Positions 1-7,624 of a DNA stretch of 64,000 bases are shown one piece after another. This DNA comes from Candidatus Nitricoxidivorans perseverans (GTDB lineage Bacteria; Pseudomonadota; Gammaproteobacteria; Burkholderiales; Rhodocyclaceae): assembly GCA_030246985.1 (NCBI GenBank), contig CP107246.1, positions 1,986,282 to 2,050,281 of the forward strand, given 5' to 3'. The position numbers and the translations under genes were made by a program. How positions within the stretch are numbered: the stretch's first letter is position 1; every line of letters starts with the position of its first letter. Under the pieces are notes generated by a model. That model had not been told where the DNA came from. It saw nothing but the letters and a program-made list of their open reading frames with translations, and made no database searches.

Positions 1-164
1 CGCTCATTCTGCGAACCTTCCTGCCGGCGCTCCCGGCCTACCCCCCGACCTGGGCGGTCGGCGCTGCGCTGGCCACCGCGATGACCACGGGCCTCCTGTT
101 CGGCGTCATGCCCGCCCGCCGCGCCGCACGGCTCGACCCGGTGCAGGCGCTGTCGAAGCGGTGA
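1..164 (+). CDS. ABC transporter permease, C-terminal end (partial)
   Basis: Only the last ~53 codons lie in the window, read in the frame beginning at base 3. They encode a membrane helix followed by the ending PARRAARLDPVQALSKR, the typical C-terminus of MacB/FtsX-type permeases, where the last helix is followed by a basic stretch and a DPxxALR-like tail. The complete permease at 4871 ends in nearly the same way (PARRAAQLDPVEALRAE), so the two are probably successive permease genes of one efflux or lipoprotein-export operon, now separated by accessory DNA. Confidence 0.85.
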   Translation, partial: LILRTFLPALPAYPPTWAVGAALATAMTTGLLFGVMPARRAARLDPVQALSKR

Positions 165-183
165 AAGGGTTGCAATAATCCAT

Positions 184-215
184 GGGATGGCTAACATGCT
201 TAATATAGCCATTCC
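184..215. promoter_or_regulatory. Inverted repeat upstream of phd-type antitoxin, putative operator
   Basis: A 10-base arm at 184-193 (GGGATGGCTA) pairs with 206-215 (TAGCCATTCC) with one mismatch and a 12-base spacer. The spacer carries the AT-rich TTAATAT that could form a -10 region. It lies 12 bases before the antitoxin ATG, where Phd-type antitoxins normally bind to repress their own operon. The operator role is inferred. Confidence 0.45.
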
Positions 216-227
216 AGGGAGCTCACC

Positions 228-503
228 ATGATCACGATTACATCCGTCGAGGCGCAAAGCCGTTTCGGGGAGCTGATCGACCGTGCGCAGAGAGAACCGG
301 TCGAAGTCACGCGGCGCGGCCGGACGGTGGCGTATGTGGTATCCGAGCCGGACATGCGCGAGCTGGCCGACATGCGCCGCCGCCGCGAGGAGGCGGCGCG
401 CTGGTACGCGGAATATCGCCGTCAGGTGGCCGGGCGTTCCGCTGGCGAGGGGCCGGCTTTAACGGAATCCGACGTCGATCGCCTCGTGCATGAGCTTCGC
501 TAG
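228..503 (+). CDS. Type II antitoxin, Phd/YefM family
   Basis: A 91-residue protein starting MITITSVEAQSRFGELIDRA, the usual Phd/YefM N-terminal DNA-binding fold, followed by VEVTRRGRTVAYVVS, the conserved strand segment of the family. The charged C-terminal half (residues ~45-91) would wrap the toxin. The ATG is preceded by an AGGGAG ribosome site and by an inverted repeat suited to autoregulation. Its 3' end overlaps the PIN-domain gene by 14 bases, so the two are translated as a pair. It should neutralise the downstream nuclease and repress the operon with it. Confidence 0.85.
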   Translation: MITITSVEAQSRFGELIDRAQREPVEVTRRGRTVAYVVSEPDMRELADMRRRREEAARWYAEYRRQVAGRSAGEGPALTESDVDRLVHELR

Positions 504-906
504 GCGCATCGTCTTCGATACGGGCGTGCTTGTCAGCGCGGCGATCCTGCCCGAGTCGGTGCCGGCGCTGGCGCTGGAAAAGGCCCTGCTGCACTTCGAG
601 GTTTGCGCGTCCGATGCAACGCTGGCCGAACTGGAAGTCGTCCTGCTGCGGCCGAAATTCGACCGCTATGCCGACGCCGCGACGCGGCGGGTGTTCGTCG
701 AGGGATTTCGCCGGCATGCGCGCAGGGTCGTGGTCGAGCGGCAGGTCGCCGATTGCGCGGACCCCGCCGACGACAAGTTCCTCGCCCTGGCCGATGCGGC
801 CGGCGCGGAGCTGATCGTGGCAAGCGATCCCCACCTCACGGACATGCACCCCTGGCGCGGCATTCCGATCATGCCGCCTTCGGCCTTCCTCGTCGCGATC
901 CGGTAG
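490..906 (+). CDS. PIN-domain toxin (COG1569-like)
   Basis: A 138-residue single PIN domain. The acidic residues expected of a metal-dependent RNase are visible: the Asp in RIVFDTGVLVSA near the N-terminus, Glu in ATLAELEVVLLRPKF, and Asp residues in ADPADDKFLALADAAGA with a final strand ELIVASDPHLT. The FDTGVLVSA start and late DDKFLALA motif fit the putative-toxin PIN_3 family rather than classical VapC. It overlaps the antitoxin gene and should act as an endoribonuclease when released. The RNA target cannot be told from sequence. Confidence 0.85.
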   Translation: MSFARRIVFDTGVLVSAAILPESVPALALEKALLHFEVCASDATLAELEVVLLRPKFDRYADAATRRVFVEGFRRHARRVVVERQVADCADPADDKFLALADAAGAELIVASDPHLTDMHPWRGIPIMPPSAFLVAIR

Positions 907-946
907 CGATGCGCGCAAGGGACTTTCTGCTGGTGAGGGTGGCCCA

Positions 947-1089
947 TTCGCCCTGAGAACCTTCCTGCCGGCGCTCCCGGCCTATCTCCGCGACATGGGC
1001 GGTCGGCGCGGCGTTGTCCACCGGCCTCCTGTTCGGCGTCGCGGCGGCCCGTCGCGACGCTCGACCCGGTTCAGTCGCTATCGAAGTGA
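947..1089 (+). pseudogene. Decayed copy of ABC permease 3' end
   Basis: This stretch repeats bases ~5-164 at nucleotide level: both carry the block AACCTTCCTGCCGGCGCTCC, then GGGCGGTCGGCG, then GGCCTCCTGTTCGGCGTC, and end in a CTCGACCCGGT block followed by TCGAAG and a TGA. Several small indels break the reading frame, so it cannot make a permease tail. The intact copy lies just before the toxin-antitoxin pair and this one just after, so the module is flanked by a divergent direct duplication. Confidence 0.8.
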
Positions 1090-1170
1090 TGATGGGCCCG
1101 AGCCTCCCATCGATCCCCCTCACGCGCCGGGGAGCTGCGGCGCGAAGCAGCCACGCCACAGCATCAGTAA

Positions 1171-1494
1171 CTACGCAGCAGACTCCAGCGCCGGAATAGA
1201 AAAACCCAGCGCCAGGGAGACTTGATCTAGCGTTCCCACCCTAACCGACTTAGCCTTGAAGCCGTCGCCGATCAAATCCTTAATACAAAGCTTATTGATC
1301 AAAAATGCGAACACTATATTACTGAGGCCCATCGTAATTATGGCGAGTATCGTGAAGATTGCAGCCCATTTCCAGTGACTTCTAAAAAGCATTGGAATCG
1401 GTCCAAAGAACAAGGTAGTCCATGAGAAACCAACAGGCGCCTCTCTTAATTGGCCCGTCTTTGGATTTTCAAGGTAAATGATATTGTCCGCCAT
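1171..1494 (-). CDS. Small membrane protein of unknown function
   Basis: A 107-residue protein starting MADNIIYLENPKTGQ. The ATG at 1494 is chosen because AAGGAG lies just upstream; a longer in-frame reading exists but lacks this signal. Residues ~20-70 hold two hydrophobic segments (PVGFSWTTLFFGPIPMLFR and WAAIFTILAIITMG), followed by a conserved-looking NKLCIKDLIGDGFKAKS segment. The GFSW...FFGP...LF pattern resembles DUF2628-like small membrane proteins. It opens an AT-rich minus-strand block that looks recently acquired. The function is unknown. Confidence 0.6.
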   Translation of the reverse strand: MADNIIYLENPKTGQLREAPVGFSWTTLFFGPIPMLFRSHWKWAAIFTILAIITMGLSNIVFAFLINKLCIKDLIGDGFKAKSVRVGTLDQVSLALGFSIPALESAA

Positions 1495-1712
1495 TCGCGA
1501 TCTCCTTGTAATTTCATAATAAGTCCATGCAGGGTTAGGCAGTGAAAACTTGCTTATTTTCGAGGTGACGCAAATTCCTTTCAATCTTAATCTTTCTTTA
1601 AGTTTCAACTTTAAGTTTCAACGCCATCAAAAAGCGTCAACGAACATGACTGCAAACCGCTACATTCTTCCGTCGAACACGAGAGAGAAATAAATGAAAA
1701 CGCGGGCTTGCG

Positions 1713-2582
1713 TCATTTCGTATCTAATACAGCTTGCACAAGCATCATTAGGGTCATTGGGGCCGCAAGCTTCTCATTCGTTGTTTTGAGGCGAGTTGCA
1801 TCCTCATCTTCAACCGTATGGGTTATGAGCGCGTCTCCATCATCGAATTTGAACAAAAATCCAAATGCTCTTCCACCGCGAGCCTTCATTACAAACCCCT
1901 TACTTTTCCCTGACTGAACAGCTGTAATCTTTTTCACGCTCTCTGACTCAAACAAGGCTCCAAGAACCATTTCCAGTGTTATGAAATTTTCACTTCCTAT
2001 ATAAATCCTTGACTTCAATTCTGAATTTGAAAACCCAACCTCGGAAATCTTTCTTGCATTTTTTAATACGGCCGCATCAATTTTCTCGGCACCAGTTATT
2101 GATCTTTCGTTTGATTTCTGAGGGGCTGCTGGTTGTTGTTGATTAGCTATTGGTTGATCCGCCTGCTTGGCGGGTTGCTGTGTTACTGGTGTGGCCGGCT
2201 GGCTGAATTCGGCCTCAACATCTGCTACGCTAATGCATTGAGCTCGCGTGGCACGAGCCACCGCAGGGAAGGCATCGCAAACATCACCGAGCCAGCTCTT
2301 ATAGGAATTGAGAATACAAACGGAATCCGTGCATTTATTTCTATCTTTCATCCAAGCCATTTGCGACGCTTTCAGATCCTTCTTGTCAGAAGCAATCATA
2401 TCCTTCGCTTTACTCATGATCTTGTAGTTGTGGGCCATGGATTCATCGTAGCGATTAAGCTTTGCATTCTCACATATTGTCTTTTCGACAAATGTTTCAG
2501 CTTTCGCGCAGTCATAAGAAGCTGAATTTACAGCCCCAACATAGACAAACATAACGAAGAAAAAGAGCCCGAGAGTTTTCAT
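1713..2582 (-). CDS. Secreted protein with LprI/DUF1311-type domain
   Basis: A 289-residue protein beginning MKTLGLFFFVMFVYVGAVNS, a clear signal peptide; this ATG has a GGAG site at good spacing. Residues ~22-105 match the lysozyme-inhibitor LprI-N (DUF1311) pattern: YDCAKAET.VEKTICENAKLNRYDESM, then SQMAWMKDRNKC and paired cysteines before CDAFP. A Gln/Pro-rich linker (~130-160) joins this to a C-terminal region of about 120 residues that I do not recognise. The protein should be periplasmic or surface-exposed. A lysozyme-inhibitor role is inferred from the N-terminal domain only. Confidence 0.65.
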   Translation of the reverse strand: MKTLGLFFFVMFVYVGAVNSASYDCAKAETFVEKTICENAKLNRYDESMAHNYKIMSKAKDMIASDKKDLKASQMAWMKDRNKCTDSVCILNSYKSWLGDVCDAFPAVARATRAQCISVADVEAEFSQPATPVTQQPAKQADQPIANQQQPAAPQKSNERSITGAEKIDAAVLKNARKISEVGFSNSELKSRIYIGSENFITLEMVLGALFESESVKKITAVQSGKSKGFVMKARGGRAFGFLFKFDDGDALITHTVEDEDATRLKTTNEKLAAPMTLMMLVQAVLDTK

Positions 2583-2612
2583 TGTACTTCTCCGATAACG
2601 AGATTCCATCGA

Positions 2613-2813
2613 TTACATGAGGAGGTTTGATATCTCAGACTCTGCCAATATTCCGCTACGCCTCAGCCAATTATCAATAAATTCTTTTTCAAGCGGCTTT
2701 CCGTTATTCTCTTCTCTAATGATTCTCAAAAGCTCGCACGAAATAGTATTCTGCAAATCTTCAGGCAGATTACTTAATAACTGGACAATATCATCTGCGC
2801 CGATATAATCCAT
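2613..2813 (-). CDS. Hypothetical small protein
   Basis: A 66-residue reading starting MDYIGADDIVQLLSNLPEDL and ending in EISNLLM. It is acidic, probably helical, and has no membrane segment or cysteine pair. The ribosome site is weak, and a longer form starting at 2957 is equally possible. Codon use is AT-rich like the neighbouring minus-strand genes, which supports a real but foreign gene. I do not recognise a family. Confidence 0.35.
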   Translation of the reverse strand: MDYIGADDIVQLLSNLPEDLQNTISCELLRIIREENNGKPLEKEFIDNWLRRSGILAESEISNLLM

Positions 2814-3000
2814 AATGGGTATTCTCTTCGCGCCCGTAGAATTGAGTCGTTCTGGTTTTCTGGTACATGCATACGGGAAATCATATGGGGCCGCGAAAAT
2901 GCGTGTGATTGATGTCATTGATTGCCAATTTCCCACTTTATTGATTGATGGCCCCATGCGCTGCTGGCGTAAAGGGGATATCCATTTCGGGGAAATCTCG

Positions 3001-3324
3001 CTACATTTTTAAGTATTCCTTTAACGCATCGCTACAATACAACTTTTTTCCTTTCGTTTTTAGCGACTCAACATTCTGATTCTCTACGAAAGCGGCAATA
3101 TTGATAAATTCTTCCTTTGGGATGACATCAAGGCAACTATCTTGATAGTCGCTCATAATTCTTTTTGAAATATTGCCTTTTACTTTGCATGCGTCCTCTA
3201 TAAACATCGAATACCTAAAGCTCATAGCCTTAACCAAGCAATTATTCTGCCCTGAACTCATTGTTTCTGCTGAAGCCGTTACTGCCGTAACCATCAATAA
3301 GCTTGCAATAAAACGCCTTAACAT
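3001..3324 (-). CDS. Small secreted cysteine-containing protein
   Basis: A 107-residue protein with a signal peptide (MLRRFIASLLMVTAVTASAE, cleavage probably after ASA) and an AAGGAG ribosome site before the ATG. The mature part has four cysteines (NNC, DAC, DSC, YCSD), compatible with two disulphides in the periplasm. No family is recognised. It shares the AT-rich composition and orientation of the LprI-like gene at 1713-2582, suggesting they were acquired together. Confidence 0.55.
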   Translation of the reverse strand: MLRRFIASLLMVTAVTASAETMSSGQNNCLVKAMSFRYSMFIEDACKVKGNISKRIMSDYQDSCLDVIPKEEFINIAAFVENQNVESLKTKGKKLYCSDALKEYLKM

Positions 3325-3502
3325 GATTTTCTCCTTATTAAAACGACACGGGGCATGAAATTGAAAAAGTAATATTGCCGCAATGGGGTTCTTTAGTTAT
3401 TGCGACAACATGGTTTCTTGCCCGTTTATTATTCTGGCCATTCCAAGTGTCTTAATTCCATGAGTGCGTCAATCGGTGCTGATTTGCGGCGCACATCCGT
3501 GG

Positions 3503-3988
3503 CTATGCATGACCACCATCCCATGGCATTGGCTTGAGAGTGCCAGCCAAGTACAGCGGATGTGCAGGCTCTCCGGTCTTGTTGAGCTTCAAATAATGAA
3601 GGTTGGGCAGCAGCTTCCTGATCGCTTCGCTACGACCGAGATACGCTCCCTCGTTCCCCCATGCTGCAATCACGATTGCCGCCGACTCCGACAGGGCCAG
3701 AAGATGCGGATCGTTTTCTGCTCCAATTGGGTCGGAGTGTCGTTGCAGTGCCGATCTGTCCGTTGACATCAACGCGAAAAGATTGCCCATGTACATTCCG
3801 CCGTAATCCCAAGCTCGTGCGTAGCTCACGCACTTGGCAACCGTAGGGTCATCGCAGGTCTCGTCAGCGGTTGATGGATTCAATCCAACAAACAAGGCAA
3901 TGGGACGACTGGCATCCCAGATACGCCAGAGCCTGTAGCGATACGAGCGGTCCGGCGAAAAGACTGCACCCTTCTCCGTGGTCACCAT
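3503..3988 (-). CDS. DUF1643 domain protein
   Basis: A 161-residue protein with hallmarks of DUF1643: RYRLWRIWD near the start, LFVGLNPSTADETCDDPTV (the conserved LNPSTA block), YGGMYMGNLFAL, and a late IVIAAWGNEG strand. The family is of unknown biochemical role and often sits in mobile or accessory regions. AGGAGG lies only one base before the ATG and five before the next in-frame GTG, so translation may start at the GTG. It is transcribed away from the XRE gene at 4071. Confidence 0.75.
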   Translation of the reverse strand: MVTTEKGAVFSPDRSYRYRLWRIWDASRPIALFVGLNPSTADETCDDPTVAKCVSYARAWDYGGMYMGNLFALMSTDRSALQRHSDPIGAENDPHLLALSESAAIVIAAWGNEGAYLGRSEAIRKLLPNLHYLKLNKTGEPAHPLYLAGTLKPMPWDGGHA

Positions 3989-4021
3989 GCCTCCTAGCTA
4001 AGTCAATATGACAAGCATTGT

Positions 4022-4033
4022 GGAATATATTCC
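4022..4033. promoter_or_regulatory. Perfect palindrome between divergent genes
   Basis: GGAATATATTCC is a perfect 12-base palindrome between the DUF1643 gene (minus) and the XRE regulator gene (plus). Its AT-rich core and position suggest the XRE protein's own operator. No strong -35/-10 pair could be fixed around it. Confidence 0.4.
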
Positions 4034-4070
4034 GTGGATTGTAAATCCCTTCGTGACGATCCTTCGCCGG

Positions 4071-4301
4071 ATGGAACTGGCGTTCGATTCGGCAAGGGCA
4101 ACATTGGCGGCAAACATCAGGCGGTTGCGGCAGGAGGTCGGTTTGTCGCAGGAAGGGCTTGCCTTGGCGGCGGAGGTGGATCGATCCTACGTTTCGCAAA
4201 TCGAGCGCGAAATCGGCAACCCCTCCTTGCTGATTCTTTGCCGGCTGGCCGGTGTGCTGGGGGTCGAGGTGGTGACCTTATTGCAGGCACACCGCCTATA
4301 A
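4071..4301 (+). CDS. XRE-family helix-turn-helix regulator
   Basis: A 76-residue protein that is almost entirely one HTH_3 domain: ANIRRLRQEVGLSQEGLALAAEVDRSYVSQIEREIGNPSL, with the recognition helix at DRSYVSQIER. The start MELAFDSARATL at 4071 is preferred because family members start here; an in-frame ATG at 4008 would add 21 residues and place the 4022-4033 palindrome in the gene. Neither start has a good ribosome site. It lies just before a CopG/ParE-type pair and may regulate it or its own divergent region. Confidence 0.7.
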   Translation: MELAFDSARATLAANIRRLRQEVGLSQEGLALAAEVDRSYVSQIEREIGNPSLLILCRLAGVLGVEVVTLLQAHRL

Positions 4302-4302
4302 T
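4272..4302 (+). promoter_or_regulatory. Putative promoter of the CopG/ParE-type module
   Basis: A perfect TATAAT (4297-4302) lies 27 bases before the antitoxin ATG, with a weaker GTGACC at 4272-4277 as a possible -35 at a long 19-base spacing. It overlaps the 3' end of the XRE gene, so the toxin-antitoxin pair could be transcribed independently. Confidence 0.4.
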
Positions 4303-4329
4303 CCACTCGTGTCTGAGCTGGAGGACTTC

Positions 4330-4578
4330 ATGAATACGCTTGCACTTTCGGCGCATCTGTCGCGCCGCATCGAGAAGCTCGCACAGGCTGCCGGGCGTAC
4401 GCCGGCCAGCATGCTGAGGTTCGTCATCCGGGACGGGCTGGAGTACTGCGAGTACGCAGTCAAGGCAGTCAATCAGGGGCTGGCCGATATCGAGGCCGGC
4501 AAGATTCAATCCGGGGAACAAGTCCGCGGGCATTTCGAGAAGCGCCGAGCAGCCCGACGTGCCCTCCAGGCGGCTTGA
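4330..4578 (+). CDS. Ribbon-helix-helix antitoxin (CopG/ParD-like)
   Basis: An 82-residue protein, MNTLALSAHLSRRIEKLAQAAGRTPASMLRF, matching a short ribbon-helix-helix DNA-binding domain (residues ~1-45) followed by a charged tail (EKRRAARRALQAA) that would contact the toxin. The ATG at 4330 is chosen because GGAGG lies seven bases upstream; a GTG at 4309 is in frame but lacks a site. It overlaps the downstream toxin gene by 20 bases, a usual arrangement for parDE-like modules. Confidence 0.75.
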   Translation: MNTLALSAHLSRRIEKLAQAAGRTPASMLRFVIRDGLEYCEYAVKAVNQGLADIEAGKIQSGEQVRGHFEKRRAARRALQAA

Positions 4579-4858
4579 TTTCACCGCCCGCGCAAGGCGG
4601 GACGTCGAGGCTATCGAAGCCTACTACCTCGAGAACGCGAGCGAGGCGGTCGCGGACCGCGCCGTTGATGCCATCCTGAGCCAAGCGGAAAAAATGGCCG
4701 CACTGGGTCTGGCGTTCCGGCCGGGCATTCGAGAGGGAACGCGTGAATGCGTCATGCAGCAGTTCCCATACACGCTTGTCTACGTTGCAAAAAACCGAGA
4801 GATCAAAATCGTCCGCGTTCTGCACCAGCGTTCGGAATACTTCAACCGGCGCGGCTGA
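4559..4858 (+). CDS. RelE/ParE-family toxin
   Basis: A 99-residue protein with a GTG start inside the antitoxin gene. It follows the ParE pattern: RLDFTARARRDVEAIEAYYLENASEAVADRAVDAI, then FRPGIREGTRECVMQQFPYTLVYVAKNREIKIVRVLHQRSEY, where the C-terminal VRVLH.R block is diagnostic of the ParE/RelE fold. ParE proteins poison gyrase and RelE proteins cut mRNA on ribosomes; length and pattern favour ParE. It forms a two-gene module with the 4330 antitoxin. Confidence 0.8.
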   Translation: MPSRRLDFTARARRDVEAIEAYYLENASEAVADRAVDAILSQAEKMAALGLAFRPGIREGTRECVMQQFPYTLVYVAKNREIKIVRVLHQRSEYFNRRG

Positions 4859-4870
4859 TTTGAGCAAATC

Positions 4871-6070
4871 TTGAATACGAAGGACTTCATCCTCCTTTCG
4901 CTGCGTGCGCTGACAGCCCATCGGCTGCGCAGCTTCCTCACGCTGCTGGGTATTGCGGTGGGCATCGCGGCCGTGATCCTGCTTACCAGCATCGGCGAGG
5001 GCGTGCATCGCTTCGTGCTTTCGGAATTCACCCAGTTCGGCTCGAACGGCATCGAGATCGCGCCGGGCAGGACGGTGGCCAGCGGCGGCCCCGGGGGCTT
5101 GCAGACCACCGTGCGCCTGCTGACGCTGGACGACGCGCGCGCCCTGGAAAGGGTGCCGGACGTGCTGGCGGTGACGCCCGTCGTCTGGGGCAATTCTGAG
5201 GTGAATGCCAACGGCCGGCTGCGGCGGACCTCGGTGTACGGCACCGGGCCGCACATGGACCGGGTCTTCGCCATGAAGGTGCGCACGGGCCGCTTCCTGC
5301 CGGCCGAGGAAATGGAGCACGCGCGCCCCTTCGCGGTGCTGGGCCCCAAGGTCAGGGAGGAGCTGTTCGGCGCCGGGCCCGCGCTGGGCCAGCGGCTGCG
5401 CATCGGCGGCATGCAGTTCCGCATCGTGGGCGTCATGGAGCCCAAGGGGCAGTTCCTCGGCATCGACCTCGACGATACGGTCTACATTCCCGCCGCACAG
5501 GCGCTTGCGCTCTACAACCGCGAAGGCCTCATGCGCATTAACCTCGCCTACCGGGAGGGCGCGGACGTCACCCGCGTGACGGCGGCGGTCAAGTCAGTTC
5601 TGAAGGCACGGCACGGGCGCGAGGACTTCACCGTCATCACCCAGGACGATATGCTGCGCACGCTCTCGAAGATCCTCAACGTGCTGACCGCCGCCGTCGG
5701 CGCGCTGGGCGGCATCTCGCTGCTGGTGGGCGGCGTGGGCATCGTCACCATCATGACCATCGCGGTGGCCGAGCGCACCAACGAGATCGGCCTGCTCAAG
5801 GCGCTGGGCGCGCCGGCCCGCACCATCCTCGGCCTCTTCCTCGGCGAGGCGGTGGCGCTGGCGGCCCTGGGCGGCGCGTTCGGCCTGGCGCTGGGCATGG
5901 GCGTCGCGCAGCTGCTTCACCTGTTCCTTCCCGCGTTGCCGGTGGAGACGCCCGTGAGTTTCGTGCTACTGGCGGAGGGGCTGTCCGTCGCCATCGGACT
6001 GGCGGCCGGCGTGCTGCCGGCGCGACGGGCGGCGCAACTCGATCCGGTGGAGGCGCTGCGCGCGGAATGA
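4871..6070 (+). CDS. MacB/FtsX-type ABC transporter permease
   Basis: A 399-residue inner-membrane protein with a TTG start. It has one N-terminal helix (RSFLTLLGIAVGIAAVILLTS), a large periplasmic MacB_PCD domain (~45-250), then three C-terminal helices containing the FtsX signature (VGGVGIVTIMTIAVAERTNEIGLLKALGA) and the tail PARRAAQLDPVEALRAE. It would work with an ATP-binding subunit and membrane-fusion protein, which must lie upstream of the window. The truncated permease at 1-164 is probably its partner. Its stop overlaps the cobS start, though the pathways are unrelated. Confidence 0.85.
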   Translation: MNTKDFILLSLRALTAHRLRSFLTLLGIAVGIAAVILLTSIGEGVHRFVLSEFTQFGSNGIEIAPGRTVASGGPGGLQTTVRLLTLDDARALERVPDVLAVTPVVWGNSEVNANGRLRRTSVYGTGPHMDRVFAMKVRTGRFLPAEEMEHARPFAVLGPKVREELFGAGPALGQRLRIGGMQFRIVGVMEPKGQFLGIDLDDTVYIPAAQALALYNREGLMRINLAYREGADVTRVTAAVKSVLKARHGREDFTVITQDDMLRTLSKILNVLTAAVGALGGISLLVGGVGIVTIMTIAVAERTNEIGLLKALGAPARTILGLFLGEAVALAALGGAFGLALGMGVAQLLHLFLPALPVETPVSFVLLAEGLSVAIGLAAGVLPARRAAQLDPVEALRAE

Positions 6071-6816
6071 TGAGAGAGATCGAACGCTTTCTCGCCGCGC
6101 TCTCTTTTTTCACGCGCCTGCCGGTGCCGGGTGGTCACTCCGGGGCGGGACTCGACGGCGCGGCCCGCTACCTGCCGCTCGTGGGCATCGTCGTCGGCGG
6201 CATCGGCGCGGCCGTCACCTGGGCGTCGGCGTGGGCGCTGCCGCTCTCGCTGGCGGTGATCGCGGGCATGGCGGCGACGATCCTCGCCACCGGCGCCTTC
6301 CACGAGGACGGCTTCTCGGACGCCTGCGACGGCTTCGGCGGCGGATGGGAGAAGGCGCAGGTCCTGGCGATCATGAAGGATCCGCGTGTCGGCAGCTACG
6401 GGGCCATCGGCGTCGCGCTGATGCTGCTGGCGAAGTGGAACGCGCTGATGGAGATCGCGAACGAGGCACTGCCGCTCGCCCTCATCGCCGCCCATGCGAT
6501 GTCCCGCTTCGCGGCGACGACGCTGATGTTTTCGCTCGACTATGTCCGGGAGGAAGGCAAGTCGAAACCCGTCGCGAAGCGCATGGGCGCCGGCGATCTC
6601 GCCGTGGCCGGCGCCTTCGGACTGGCGCCCTGCCTGCTGCTGCCCTACACGGAAACGCTCGTCGCGCTGGCGGCCACGGCGCTCGCCACCTTTCTCTGCG
6701 CCCGCACCTTCGTGCGCCGCATCGGCGGCGTTACGGGCGACTGCCTCGGCGCGACGCAGCAGGTCGCCGAGCTGGCCTTTTACATCGGCTTCCTCGTCCA
6801 ATGGAACTCTGGCTGA
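6067..6816 (+). CDS. cobS: Adenosylcobinamide-GDP ribazoletransferase
   Basis: A 249-residue membrane enzyme that joins adenosylcobinamide-GDP to alpha-ribazole (phosphate) in the last steps of cobalamin synthesis. Recognised by FFTRLPVPG near the N-terminus, the acidic metal-binding block GAFHEDGFSDACDGFGGG (~residues 78-95), MKDPRVGSYGAIG, and the C-terminal GGVTGDCLGATQQ motif. Length is normal. The ATG overlaps the permease stop by four bases. The paired phosphatase gene overlaps its 3' end. Confidence 0.93.
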   Translation: MMREIERFLAALSFFTRLPVPGGHSGAGLDGAARYLPLVGIVVGGIGAAVTWASAWALPLSLAVIAGMAATILATGAFHEDGFSDACDGFGGGWEKAQVLAIMKDPRVGSYGAIGVALMLLAKWNALMEIANEALPLALIAAHAMSRFAATTLMFSLDYVREEGKSKPVAKRMGAGDLAVAGAFGLAPCLLLPYTETLVALAATALATFLCARTFVRRIGGVTGDCLGATQQVAELAFYIGFLVQWNSG

Positions 6817-7415
6817 TCCGCCATCCGGAACCGGAGGTGCCGCCCGGTGTCTGCTATGGGCAAAGCGACCTCGCCGTGCGCGAAGGCGCGCTGGAATCGG
6901 CCTTGCGCGGACTCTCGCTGCCGGCCTTCGATCGCCTGCGCACCAGCCCCGCCCGCCGGTGCCGCGAACTCGCGCGCCGGCTGCATGACGCCTCCTTCGA
7001 GGATGCGCGGCTCTCTGAGCGGCATTTCGGCGCATGGGAAGGGCGGAACTGGGACGAGATTGGACGGTGCGACCGTGCGCTGCTCGACGCCTGGGCGACC
7101 GATCCGTGGGGCTTTGCGCCGCCGGGCGGCGAGTCGGCGCGGATGCTGGTCGAGCGTGTGGATGCGGCGCTGCGCGAGGAGGCCGCGAGCGGCGGCGTCG
7201 CCGTCTGGGTCACCCACCAGGGCGTCGTCCGCGCGGCCGCCGGCCTGCTGCTCGGCCTGCCGGACGAGGAATGGATGACGCTGCGAGTGGGGTTCGGTGA
7301 AGCCTTGCGGATTGTTGCAGGAAAAAAAGAAACCGCCGCCGATGGCCGGTTGAGCCATCTGCCGCCCGCGGGAATAGAGGAGGAAGGGGAACATCCCGCG
7401 GCAGCATCCTGTTGA
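6801..7415 (+). CDS. cobC: Alpha-ribazole phosphatase / histidine phosphatase
   Basis: A 204-residue histidine-phosphatase-fold protein starting [20 protein letters not shown]; the phosphoacceptor is His in LIRHPE, and the second catalytic His is in [24 protein letters not shown] and [15 protein letters not shown] are also typical. It should dephosphorylate alpha-ribazole phosphate or adenosylcobalamin phosphate. The ATG lies inside cobS (16-base overlap), supporting translational coupling. The C-terminal ~25 residues are low-complexity and poorly conserved. Confidence 0.87.
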   Translation: MELWLIRHPEPEVPPGVCYGQSDLAVREGALESALRGLSLPAFDRLRTSPARRCRELARRLHDASFEDARLSERHFGAWEGRNWDEIGRCDRALLDAWATDPWGFAPPGGESARMLVERVDAALREEAASGGVAVWVTHQGVVRAAAGLLLGLPDEEWMTLRVGFGEALRIVAGKKETAADGRLSHLPPAGIEEEGEHPAAASC

Positions 7416-7624
7416 ACAGGACAGCAAACTCGTCGGCGGCCGGAAGAGACGATCCAAAGTTGGGGGAAGATCGAGACGCCGGCCGACGGCGGTTCCTTGA
7501 TCCCTATATATCAAGAGCCGTGCCAGGCGGCTCCATTTTTCAACTCATTGGCGCGAAAGGGATTTTGTTTCCGGGGGTCGAAGAGCGTAGCTCATGGACG
7601 CCATTCCTGGCTACAATTACTGAC

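Noticed and set aside
6071-6100. Cobalamin riboswitch before cobS
   Set aside because: cobS starts inside the preceding stop codon, leaving no leader, and no B12-box-like sequence was seen upstream.
5917-7035. Long minus-strand reading opposite the permease, cobS and cobC genes
   Set aside because: It is Arg/Ala/Gly-rich, has no family motif and lies antisense to three well-recognised genes; such open frames are common in GC-rich DNA.
7548-7575. Possible sigma-54 (-24/-12) promoter, TTGGCGCG upstream of the activator gene
   Set aside because: The TGGC part is present but no GC or TTGC element stands at the required spacing.
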